Shown here piece by piece: positions 1 through 5,740 of a DNA stretch of 5,740 bases. Under the pieces are notes generated by a model, which made no database searches, was not told where the DNA came from, and saw only the letters and a program-made list of their open reading frames with translations. How positions within the stretch are numbered: position 1 is the stretch's first letter; each line of letters begins with the position of its first letter. Made by a program: the position numbers and the translations under genes. Source of the stretch: an uncultured Myxococcales bacterium (lineage in GTDB: Bacteria > Myxococcota_A > Bradymonadia > UBA7976 > UBA1532); NCBI GenBank assembly GCA_937896275.1, contig CALBMW010000171.1, positions 1-5,740 of the forward strand, read 5' to 3'.

Positions 1-1
1 G

Positions 2-1402
2 CCCGACGACCGCAGCCTCGAGGTGGTGTTCCACGAGGATCCGAACCTCTGGGACGGTCGCTTCGGCACCAACTCCTGGCTGCAGGAGGCGCCCGAGCCG
101 ATCACCAAGATCACCTGGGACAACGCGGCGCTCTTCAGCCCGGCCACCGCCAAGGCGCTGCACATCGACGCCGAGCAGATGGTGTCGATCGAGGTGGACG
201 GGCGGAAGATCGAGTGCGTGGCCTGGCTGCAGCCCGGACAGGCCGACGGGGTCGTCGCGCTGACGCTCGGCTACGGACGCGATTTCGGCAACTTCCTCCC
301 CTACCACCCCACGGGCAAGGTCGGCTTCGACGTGGGCCCCCTGCGCTCGACGGCGGCGGCCTTCATCGTCGCGGGCGCCAGGGTGGGCCGGCTCACCGCG
401 CGCTACCTGGTGGCGAGCGTGCAGCGGTACGGCGCGGTCGAAGGCTACGGCGGCCCCGACCAGGAGCGCCGCGGCGGCTTCGGCAGCCAGTCCCCGGGCT
501 TCGGCTTCGAGGGGCGCCCCGTTGTCCGCGAGGCCTCGCTCGACGAGTACCGGGCAAAGCCCACCTTCGCGAAGTCCGGCGTCATCGAGCACGGCGCTCC
601 GCCCCCCGAGGCGCCGGTGCTGCACCCGCCGCTGCTGACGCTCTACGAGGACTCGACTCCGGTCGACTACTCGAAGGGCTGGCAGTGGGGCCTGTCCATC
701 GATCTGAACACGTGCACGGGCTGCAACGCCTGCGTCGTGGCGTGCGTGGCCGAGAACAACGTGATGGCCGTCGGCAAGGATCAGGTCCGCCGGGGTCGCG
801 AGCTGCACTGGATTCGGATGGACCGCTACTTCGTCGGCGACAGCGCCGAGCCCGAGGTGGTGCACCAGCCCATGGGGTGCCAGCACTGTGAGACGGCGCC
901 CTGCGAGAACGTCTGCCCGGTCGCGGCCACGACGCACAGCCCCGAGGGGCTCAACGACATGGCCTACAACCGGTGCATCGGCACCCGCTACTGCGCCAAC
1001 AACTGCCCCTTCAAGGTGCGGCGCTTCAACTTCTACAACTACTCGAAGGGTCAGCCCGAGCTGATCCACATGGTGCGCAACCCCAACGTGACCGTGCGCT
1101 TCCGCGGCGTCATGGAGAAGTGCACGTACTGCGTGCAGCGCATCAACGCGGGTCGCCGCGAGGCCAAGCAGGCCACGGACGAGGCCGGCTCGCGCGCCGC
1201 CATCAACGCGATTCGGACGGCCTGTCAGCAGACCTGCCCGACCGGCGCGATCGTCTTCGGCGACATCAACGACAAGGAGAGCGCGGTCGCCAAGCTGAAG
1301 GCCCAGGACCGGGACTATCACTTGCTGGACGAGCTCAACGTGCGGCCTCGTACCTCGTACCTCGCGAAGGTGCGCAACCCCAACCCCAAGCTGGTCGGGT
1401 AA
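2..1402 (+). CDS. actB: Alternative Complex III iron-sulfur subunit ActB, C-terminal part (5'-truncated by window edge)
   Basis: Frame +2 is open from the window edge and there is no credible start inside it (the GTG at 23 lies mid-domain), so the gene begins upstream. About 466 C-terminal residues are present; ActB is usually near 1000. The first ~140 residues are the end of the B1 domain, which resembles molybdopterin oxidoreductases but in known ACIII lacks molybdenum cofactor. The B2 Fe-S domain follows, with four cysteine groups: CTGCNACVVAC (713-745), CQHCETAPCENVCP (878-919), CIGTRYCANNCP (974-1009), and CTYC (1121-1132) with CQQTCP (1223-1240). The third group has Thr where a fourth Cys would sit, as expected for the one [3Fe-4S] cluster of ActB; the others should form [4Fe-4S] clusters. 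By family knowledge it relays electrons from the ActC quinol site to haem subunits on the periplasmic face. A glycine-rich stretch (443-511) lies in the B1/B2 linker. The stop is 6 bp before actC. Confidence 0.95.
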   Translation, partial: PDDRSLEVVFHEDPNLWDGRFGTNSWLQEAPEPITKITWDNAALFSPATAKALHIDAEQMVSIEVDGRKIECVAWLQPGQADGVVALTLGYGRDFGNFLPYHPTGKVGFDVGPLRSTAAAFIVAGARVGRLTARYLVASVQRYGAVEGYGGPDQERRGGFGSQSPGFGFEGRPVVREASLDEYRAKPTFAKSGVIEHGAPPPEAPVLHPPLLTLYEDSTPVDYSKGWQWGLSIDLNTCTGCNACVVACVAENNVMAVGKDQVRRGRELHWIRMDRYFVGDSAEPEVVHQPMGCQHCETAPCENVCPVAATTHSPEGLNDMAYNRCIGTRYCANNCPFKVRRFNFYNYSKGQPELIHMVRNPNVTVRFRGVMEKCTYCVQRINAGRREAKQATDEAGSRAAINAIRTACQQTCPTGAIVFGDINDKESAVAKLKAQDRDYHLLDELNVRPRTSYLAKVRNPNPKLVG

Positions 1403-1408
1403 GCGGGC

Positions 1409-2812
1409 ATGGCGCAGGCAACCAACGAAACGATCTTCCCGCCGCCGCTCGTCGAGGGCGGTCAGACCTTCGCGTCGATCACCGACACGGTCTGCCGCAT
1501 CGTCGAGGAGCGCCCCACCCTGGGCTGGTTCGCGGCCTTCGGCGTGGCGAACGTCGGCCTCCTGATGCTGCTGGTCTCGATCGCCTGGCTGATTTGGGAA
1601 GGCACGGGCATCTGGGGGCTGAACAACCCCGCCGGCTGGGGCTGGGCCATCGTCAACTTCGTGTTCTGGGTCGGCATCGGCCACGCGGGCACGCTGATCA
1701 GCGCCATCCTCTTCCTGTTCAGGCAGAAGTGGCGCACGGCCATCAACCGGTTCGCCGAGGCGATGACCATCTTCGCGGTCATCTGCGCGCTCGTCTTCCC
1801 CGGCATCCACGTCGGCCGAATCTGGGCGGCCTACTGGATGTTCCCGCTGCCCAACCAGATGGGCATGTGGCCCAACTTCCGCAGCCCGCTCCTGTGGGAC
1901 GTCTTCGCGGTCTCGACCTACTTCACGGTGTCGCTGCTGTTCTGGTACGTGGGCCTGGTGCCTGACCTGGCGACGCTGCGCGACCGGGCCAAGAACAAGA
2001 TCGCGTTCTACGCCTACGGCATCCTGAGCCTGGGCTGGCGCGGCGCAAACCGGCACTGGCAGAACTACGAGCGCGCCTACCTGCTGCTGGCCGCCCTGGC
2101 CACGCCGCTGGTGCTGTCGGTGCACACCATCGTGTCCTTCGACTTCGCCGTCTCGCTCGTGCCCGGGTGGCACACGACGATCTTCCCGCCTTACTTCGTG
2201 GCGGGCGCCATCTTCTCGGGCTTCGCGATGGTGCTCACCCTCGCGATACCGAGCCGCAAGATCTTCGGTCTGGAGGACTTCATCACCGTCCGCCACATCG
2301 AAAACATGAACAAGATCATCCTCGTGACCGGCACGATGGTCGGCTACGCCTACGCGATGGAGTTCTTCATCGCCTGGTACAGCGCCAGCGAGTTCGAGGG
2401 CTTCGCGTTCGTCAACCGAGCCCTGGGCCCCTTCGGCTGGGCCTACTTCATCATGGTGAGCTGCAACGTCATCACGCCGCAGTTCTTCTGGTTCAAGAAG
2501 ATCAGGACCAGCATCGCGGCCACCTTCATCCTGTCGATCTTCGTCAACATCGGCATGTGGTTCGAGCGCTTCGTCATCACGATGTCGCTGCACCGTGACT
2601 ACATCCCGTCGTCCTGGGACTACTACCAGCCGACGGCCTGGGACATCAGCACGCTGATTGGCTCCTTCGGCCTCTTCTTCACTTGTTTCCTGCTGTTCCT
2701 GAAGTTCCTGCCCGCGGTGGCCATGGCCGAGATCAAGGGCGTCCTGCCCCAGGCCGATCCGCACTGGGAGGGCTACCACAAGGAGCACGCGAAGGAGGCG
2801 CACCATGGCTGA
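1409..2812 (+). CDS. actC: Alternative Complex III quinol-binding membrane subunit ActC (NrfD/PsrC family)
   Basis: The 467-residue protein is polytopic, with about ten predicted helices near residues 38-62, 78-104, 118-138, 162-186, 222-250, 258-280, 302-325, 343-360, 368-392 and 412-436. This is the NrfD-like fold in two four-helix bundles plus flanking helices. Typical ActC features include [11 protein letters not shown] (His92), FPGIHVGR (His134), [10 protein letters not shown] (His239, Asp245) and WFERFVI. Intramembrane His and Asp residues are candidates for quinol oxidation and proton release. In characterised ACIII, ActC abuts the ActB Fe-S domain and holds the quinol site. The N-terminal tail ([13 protein letters not shown]) is also family-like. 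The C-terminus is soluble and His-rich. The ATG at 1409 is 6 bp after actB; only a weak purine stretch precedes it (around 1396-1407), so translation probably depends on coupling to actB. The end overlaps actD by 8 bp. Confidence 0.96.
   Translation: MAQATNETIFPPPLVEGGQTFASITDTVCRIVEERPTLGWFAAFGVANVGLLMLLVSIAWLIWEGTGIWGLNNPAGWGWAIVNFVFWVGIGHAGTLISAILFLFRQKWRTAINRFAEAMTIFAVICALVFPGIHVGRIWAAYWMFPLPNQMGMWPNFRSPLLWDVFAVSTYFTVSLLFWYVGLVPDLATLRDRAKNKIAFYAYGILSLGWRGANRHWQNYERAYLLLAALATPLVLSVHTIVSFDFAVSLVPGWHTTIFPPYFVAGAIFSGFAMVLTLAIPSRKIFGLEDFITVRHIENMNKIILVTGTMVGYAYAMEFFIAWYSASEFEGFAFVNRALGPFGWAYFIMVSCNVITPQFFWFKKIRTSIAATFILSIFVNIGMWFERFVITMSLHRDYIPSSWDYYQPTAWDISTLIGSFGLFFTCFLLFLKFLPAVAMAEIKGVLPQADPHWEGYHKEHAKEAHHG
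2792..2798 (+). promoter_or_regulatory. Ribosome binding site of actD
   Basis: AAGGAGG lies inside the end of actC, with 6 nt between it and the ATG at 2805. It is the strongest Shine-Dalgarno match in the window and fixes the actD start even though that start overlaps actC by 8 bp. Confidence 0.85.
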
Positions 2813-3341
2813 GCGCAGGAACTGGGGCCTGGTGGCCGAGTTCGAGAACCCGGCGCGCTTGCTCGAGGCCGCGCAGCAGGTGCGCGAGGCCGGCTACCAG
2901 AAGTACGAGGTCTACTCGCCCTTCCCGATCCACGGGATGGACAACGCGATGCAGCTGTCCGGGTCAAAGGTGCCCTGGATCACGCTCTGCGCGGGGCTCA
3001 CCGGCCTGTCGATCGGCGTCTTGTTGCAGTGGTGGAGCGGTACGGACGCCTACCCCCTCGTCATCGGTGGCAAGCCGCTTTTCGCCTGGGAGTTCGGCAT
3101 GCCGGTCATGTTCGAGCTGACCATCCTTTTCAGCGCCTTCGGCACGGTGTTCGGCATGTTCGGCCTCAACGGGCTACCTCGGCCCTATCACCCGCTGAAC
3201 AAGGTCAAGGGTTTCAAGAAGGCCACCGACGACGCCTTCTTCCTCTCGATCGAGGCGGCCGACGCCCACTTCGACCTCGACGCCAGCCGCGCGCTGCTCG
3301 AGAAGATCGGTGGGAAGCACGTGACGCTGGTGGAGGAGTGA
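2805..3341 (+). CDS. actD: Alternative Complex III membrane subunit ActD (DUF3341)
   Basis: The 178-residue protein matches the usual ActD size and plan. It has a soluble N-terminal domain (residues 1-56, with [20 protein letters not shown] and [10 protein letters not shown]), two transmembrane helices (about 57-77 and 97-121), the conserved loop [11 protein letters not shown] (122-132), and a C-terminal segment [12 protein letters not shown] (142-153). The [10 protein letters not shown] and LPRPYHP motifs are characteristic of DUF3341. It binds no cofactor and is a structural subunit next to ActC/ActF, with the soluble part expected in the cytoplasm; its precise role is unsettled. The ATG at 2805 is supported by AAGGAGG 6 nt upstream and overlaps the actC stop by 8 bp, so translational coupling is likely. 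The stop is 5 bp before actE. Confidence 0.95.
   Translation: MAERRNWGLVAEFENPARLLEAAQQVREAGYQKYEVYSPFPIHGMDNAMQLSGSKVPWITLCAGLTGLSIGVLLQWWSGTDAYPLVIGGKPLFAWEFGMPVMFELTILFSAFGTVFGMFGLNGLPRPYHPLNKVKGFKKATDDAFFLSIEAADAHFDLDASRALLEKIGGKHVTLVEE
3332..3338 (+). promoter_or_regulatory. Ribosome binding site of actE
   Basis: GGAGGAG covers the last codons of actD. It is 8 nt from the ATG at 3347 and 11 nt from the adjacent ATG at 3350. The spacing favours 3347, although either gives a working signal peptide. Confidence 0.7.
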
Positions 3342-3346
3342 GGCCG

Positions 3347-3985
3347 ATGATGCGAGCGCTCCACCTGATGCTCATCCTGGGGGTCGCCGCGGGCGCCCTG
3401 GCCTGCCGCGGAGAGCCCTCGCGGCTGCCGCCGGTGCACCTGAACCCCAACATGGACACCCAGGACAAGTACAAGCCCTACAACGAGAGCGGCTTCTTCG
3501 CGGACGGGCGCACCATGCGCACCCCCCCCGCGGCCGCCGTCGCCCGGGGCTTGCTGAAGGATTCGGACCACTACTGGCGCGGCAAGGCCAACGACGGCAC
3601 CCCCGCCAACGCCCTGCCGGTCTGCACGGGTGAGGACACGATCGACTGCCTGAAGGTCGACATGAGCTTCATGCGTCGCGGGCAGGAGCGCTTCGGCATC
3701 TACTGCACGCCGTGCCACGACCGCTCCGGCTACGGCAAGGGCACGATCGTGCTGCGCGACGCGGGCATGGTGGCGCCGCCCTCCTACCACGACGACCAGC
3801 GCCGCGCCCTGAAGGCGGGCGAACTCTTCGACGTGATCACCCACGGCGTGCGCACGATGCAGCCCTACGCGGCGCAGATCCCGGTGGCCGACCGCTGGGC
3901 CATCGTCGCCTACGTCAAGGCCCTCCAGCGCAGCCAGCACGCGGCCCTGGCCGACGTGCCTGGCGATCAGCAGGGGAAGTTCTGA
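3347..3985 (+). CDS. actE: Alternative Complex III mono-haem cytochrome c lipoprotein ActE
   Basis: The 212-residue protein starts with a short basic, then hydrophobic signal (MMRALHLMLILGVAAG) ending at ALAC, a permissive lipobox with the lipidation candidate at Cys20. The mature part shows an ActE-like segment (YNESGFFADGRTMRTPP, then VARG), then a class I cytochrome c domain: haem motif CTPCH (residues 120-124), FDVITHGVRTMQPY with Met171 as likely sixth ligand, and the C-terminal helix DRWAIVAYVKALQRSQ. It should be a periplasmic, membrane-anchored electron carrier delivering electrons from ACIII to the terminal oxidase. An additional pair, Cys93 and Cys101, lies before the haem domain and may form a disulfide (inference). 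A longer in-frame reading back to 3029 only shadows actD; the signal peptide and ribosome binding site support 3347. An eight-C run at 3522-3529 does not disturb the frame. The stop overlaps the actF start as TGATG. Confidence 0.95.
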   Translation: MMRALHLMLILGVAAGALACRGEPSRLPPVHLNPNMDTQDKYKPYNESGFFADGRTMRTPPAAAVARGLLKDSDHYWRGKANDGTPANALPVCTGEDTIDCLKVDMSFMRRGQERFGIYCTPCHDRSGYGKGTIVLRDAGMVAPPSYHDDQRRALKAGELFDVITHGVRTMQPYAAQIPVADRWAIVAYVKALQRSQHAALADVPGDQQGKF

Positions 3986-5202
3986 TGGCTGGTCTGCACC
4001 ACAAGAGTTTCACCGACGAGCCGCGCCTCGCGCCGGCGGTGGTGAAGAAGGCCTTCGTGACCGCGCTGGCGGTGGGCGGCGTCGGCCTCGTCGCGAGCGC
4101 CGCGGCCCTGGCGATGGGCGACGAGGTCCGCCGTCGGTTCTTCTTCTCGTACCTGGCGGCCTTCGCGCTGGTGCTGACCATCTCGCTCGGCGCCCTGTTC
4201 TTCACGATCATCCACCACCTCACGCGCGCCACCTGGAGCGCGGGGTTGCGCCGCATCGCCGAGAACTTCGCCGGCCTGATGCCGGTGGTGGCGGTGCTCT
4301 TCGTGCCGGTCGTGCTCGGGATCCACGAGCTGTATCACTGGAGCCACGAGGCGGCTCCGCTGCACGATCCGATCATCGGTCACAAGGCCAGCTACCTCAA
4401 CACGGGCTTCTTCATCGGCCGCGCGGTGTTCTTCTTCGTCCTTTGGAGCGCCATCGCCCTGTTCTTCCGGCGCAACAGCGTCAAGCAGGACGAGACCGGC
4501 GACACGTCGCTCACCTTCAAGATGCGCAAGCTGGCGCCGGTCTCGACGCTGGCCTTCGCGCTCAGCGTGAGCTTCGCGGGCTTCGACTGGATGATGAGCC
4601 TCGATCCGCACTGGTTCAGCACCATGTTCGGCGTCTGGACCTTCGCTGGCTCGATGGTGGTGTGCATGGCGTCGCTCGGCCTCGCCGCCTTGTGGCTGAC
4701 CAAGAACGGCGCCCTGACGCACACGATCACCACCGGCAACCTGCACGACATCGGGAAGCTGATGTTCGGCTTCATCGTGTTCTGGGCCTACATCAGCTTC
4801 TGCCAGTACTTCCTGATCTGGTACGCGAACATCCCGGAGGAGACCGCCTTCTACCTGCACCGGCTGGAGCACGGCTGGGGCTCGATGTTCAAGCTGATCG
4901 TCGTGGGTCACTTCGCGCTGCCCTTCTGGTTCCTGATGAGCCGTCACGTGAAGCGCAAGCGGATCGGGCTGGGCCTCGGGGCCGGCTGGATGGTGCTGAT
5001 GCACTACGTCGACCTGTACTACGTGATCATGCCCAGCAACCCGGACCTGCACGGCATGACATTCCACTGGCTCGACCTGACCACGCTGCTGGGCGTCGGG
5101 GGCATCTACGTCGCCTTCTTCGTGCGGCAGTTCGGTCGGGACGCGGCGGTCGCTCACCGCGATCCGCAGCTCGTCGCCTCGATGGAGTACGACAATGCTT
5201 GA
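3985..5202 (+). CDS. actF: Alternative Complex III membrane subunit ActF (NrfD-like, ActC paralogue)
   Basis: The 405-residue protein has about ten predicted helices (near 22-44, 54-78, 98-118, 140-162, 183-204, 212-238, 256-280, 300-320, 327-350, 365-382). Motifs typical of ActF include SLGALFFTIIHHLT (67-80), FDWMMSLDPHWFSTMFGVW (200-218), LHDIGKLMFGFIVFWAYI (253-270), FCQYFLIWYANIPEE (272-286) and YVDLYYVIMP (341-350). ActF is homologous to ActC but in characterised complexes has no Fe-S partner; it is a candidate for proton translocation, which remains debated. The chosen ATG at 3985 forms a TGATG overlap with actE and has a GGGGAAG stretch 5 nt upstream. A longer reading from 3712 would run through actE out of frame and yields an Arg/Pro-rich, non-family N-terminus, so I reject it. 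The 3' end overlaps the next gene by 8 bp. Confidence 0.96.
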   Translation: MAGLHHKSFTDEPRLAPAVVKKAFVTALAVGGVGLVASAAALAMGDEVRRRFFFSYLAAFALVLTISLGALFFTIIHHLTRATWSAGLRRIAENFAGLMPVVAVLFVPVVLGIHELYHWSHEAAPLHDPIIGHKASYLNTGFFIGRAVFFFVLWSAIALFFRRNSVKQDETGDTSLTFKMRKLAPVSTLAFALSVSFAGFDWMMSLDPHWFSTMFGVWTFAGSMVVCMASLGLAALWLTKNGALTHTITTGNLHDIGKLMFGFIVFWAYISFCQYFLIWYANIPEETAFYLHRLEHGWGSMFKLIVVGHFALPFWFLMSRHVKRKRIGLGLGAGWMVLMHYVDLYYVIMPSNPDLHGMTFHWLDLTTLLGVGGIYVAFFVRQFGRDAAVAHRDPQLVASMEYDNA

Positions 5203-5563
5203 GAAGAAGGACGCCGCGCAGGGCGCGCCCGCTGCGCACGGCGACCACGGGCACCACGGGGGCCTGCCCCCGCCCGAGCCGGATGGCGTGCACGTCGGCA
5301 AGGTCTTCTTCTGGGGCGTGCTCAGCTTCGCCGCCGTGCTGGCCAGCATCTTCGCGCTGGGGCCCTATTTCTGGGTCAATCGCGACGAGGTCGTGCGGGC
5401 ACAGGTCGGCGAGCGGAGCAGCATGACCGATGTCGCGCGCGCCCTGCACGCCGACGAGGCCGCGCGGCTGACGCAGTACGCGAAGAAGGCCGACGGGACC
5501 TACCAGATCCCGATCGAGCAGGCGATGCAGCTCGTCCAGAAGGAACTCGACCCCAACCACTGA
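5195..5563 (+). CDS. Small single-helix membrane protein of the act operon (unassigned, ActG-position)
   Basis: The 122-residue protein has a Pro/Gly/His-rich N-terminus (HGDHGHHGG at 15-23, then PPPEPDG), one hydrophobic helix (about 36-60, ending PYFWVNRDE) and a charged C-terminal domain with IPIEQAMQLVQKEL (105-118). That closing motif resembles the ends of other small single-helix proteins I recall between actF and oxidase genes, but I cannot name a family. Its place directly after actF makes an accessory ACIII subunit (ActG-like) or an oxidase assembly factor the best guess; both are inference. The likely topology is N-in with the C-terminal domain periplasmic. Support for a real gene: GGAG (5184-5187) 7 nt before the ATG, an 8 bp overlap with actF like that of actC/actD, a clean helix, and a stop followed by a short gap. 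Confidence 0.82.
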   Translation: MLEKKDAAQGAPAAHGDHGHHGGLPPPEPDGVHVGKVFFWGVLSFAAVLASIFALGPYFWVNRDEVVRAQVGERSSMTDVARALHADEAARLTQYAKKADGTYQIPIEQAMQLVQKELDPNH

Positions 5564-5589
5564 TCCCCGGCACCCGTCGCCGCACCCTC

Positions 5590-5594
5590 GAGGT
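5590..5594 (+). promoter_or_regulatory. Probable ribosome binding site of the SCO-like gene
   Basis: GAGGT lies 5 nt before the ATG at 5600, in the 36 bp gap after the small membrane protein gene. It supports that ATG as the start. I see no convincing hairpin terminator or promoter in this gap, so the gene probably stays in the same transcript. Confidence 0.55.
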
Positions 5595-5599
5595 ACTGC

Positions 5600-5740
5600 A
5601 TGTCGTCTCGCCCCGCCCTCATCGCCTTCGCCGTGCTCGCCGGCGCCCTCGTGGCGCTCGGCGGCGGTGCGTTCGGCGTCGGCGCGGCGCAGGCGGCCGA
5701 GGACAACCCGGCGGCCTACCAGGGCGTCGACATCATCGAG
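5600..5740 (+). CDS. Probable SCO1/SenC-family copper chaperone, N-terminus only (3'-truncated by window edge)
   Basis: The frame stays open from ATG 5600 to the window end (47 residues). The N-terminus is an export signal: Arg4, a long Ala/Leu/Val/Gly-rich core (residues 6-30) and a possible signal peptidase site after AQA (residue 32). The mature start, EDNPAAYQGVDIIE, resembles the beginning of SCO proteins encoded next to act operons, where a (P)xxxxGVxIxE segment precedes a LG..IPLDLxFxDE stretch. SCO proteins use a CxxxC pair and a distal His to deliver copper to the CuA site of cytochrome c oxidase subunit II. Those residues would lie beyond the window, so the assignment rests on the mature start and on context. 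Position after the act genes fits a following caa3-type oxidase cluster. Confidence 0.65.
   Translation, partial: MSSRPALIAFAVLAGALVALGGGAFGVGAAQAAEDNPAAYQGVDIIE

Noticed and set aside
23..25. GTG at 23 as a true start of a separate Fe-S protein
   Set aside because: The frame stays open upstream and the codon falls within the conserved PNLWDGRF region of the ActB B1 domain, so it is internal.
214..891. Plus-strand open frame (225 codons) inside actB
   Set aside because: Arg/Ala/Gly-rich out-of-frame shadow of the Fe-S subunit.
973..1965. Plus-strand open frame (330 codons) spanning the actB/actC junction in another frame
   Set aside because: It reads through two real genes out of frame and gives an Arg/His/Leu-rich product without family features.
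3029..3346. N-terminal extension of actE back to 3029
   Set aside because: It overlaps actD in another frame and reads as Arg/His-rich sequence. The signal peptide and ribosome binding site place the start at 3347.
3522..3529. Run of eight C in actE as a possible frameshift or slippage site
   Set aside because: The ActE frame reads correctly across it, with family-like sequence on both sides. There is no alternative product to suggest programmed slippage.
3188..3940. Minus-strand open frame (250 codons) opposite actD/actE
   Set aside because: Low-complexity Val/Ala/His/Arg-rich translation with no motif. The opposite strand encodes the CxxCH cytochrome ActE.
3967..5349. Long open frame on the minus strand (460 codons) opposite actF
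   Set aside because: It is antisense to a clearly real membrane protein gene. Its translation is Arg/Glu/His/Pro-rich with no domain, as expected from GC-rich codon shadowing.

Overview
The window carries the back half of an Alternative Complex III (ACIII, act) operon. ACIII is the quinol:electron-acceptor oxidoreductase that replaces the cytochrome bc1 complex in many bacteria. Every gene is on the + strand and the genes are packed end to end. The DNA is strongly GC-rich with G/C-ending codons. The complete act set, followed by an SCO-like gene, fits an aerobic or microaerobic Gram-negative bacterium. A myxobacterial or other former delta-proteobacterial type is plausible, but the sequence alone does not fix the phylum.

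Layout: (1) 2-1402, 3'-terminal part of actB, covering the end of the molybdopterin-oxidoreductase-like domain and the whole four-cluster Fe-S domain; (2) 1409-2812, actC, a NrfD-like quinol-binding membrane protein; (3) 2805-3341, actD, a DUF3341 two-helix subunit; (4) 3347-3985, actE, a lipid-anchored mono-haem cytochrome c; (5) 3985-5202, actF, a second NrfD-like membrane protein; (6) 5195-5563, a small single-helix membrane protein of uncertain identity; (7) 5600 to the window end, the N-terminus of a probable SCO/SenC copper chaperone. Gaps are 6 bp (actB/actC), 5 bp (actD/actE) and 36 bp (before the sco-like gene). Overlaps are 8 bp (actC/actD), 1 bp (actE/actF) and 8 bp (actF/small ORF). 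No gene-free stretch exceeds 36 bp. I see no terminator, internal promoter, RNA gene, repeat array or mobile element.

How the genes work together, from knowledge of the family: ActC binds and oxidises menaquinol or ubiquinol at the periplasmic side. Electrons pass through the Fe-S clusters of ActB to haem c carriers (ActA, upstream of this window, and ActE), and then to a terminal oxidase, commonly a caa3-type enzyme encoded just downstream. The SCO-like gene at the end fits this, because SCO proteins help assemble the CuA centre of such oxidases. ActD, ActF and the small protein are structural or accessory.

I found no evidence of an undescribed system. The points most worth a second look are the small single-helix protein at 5195-5563, a glycine-rich stretch between the two halves of ActB, a divergent segment in the B1 part of ActB, and an extra cysteine pair in ActE.
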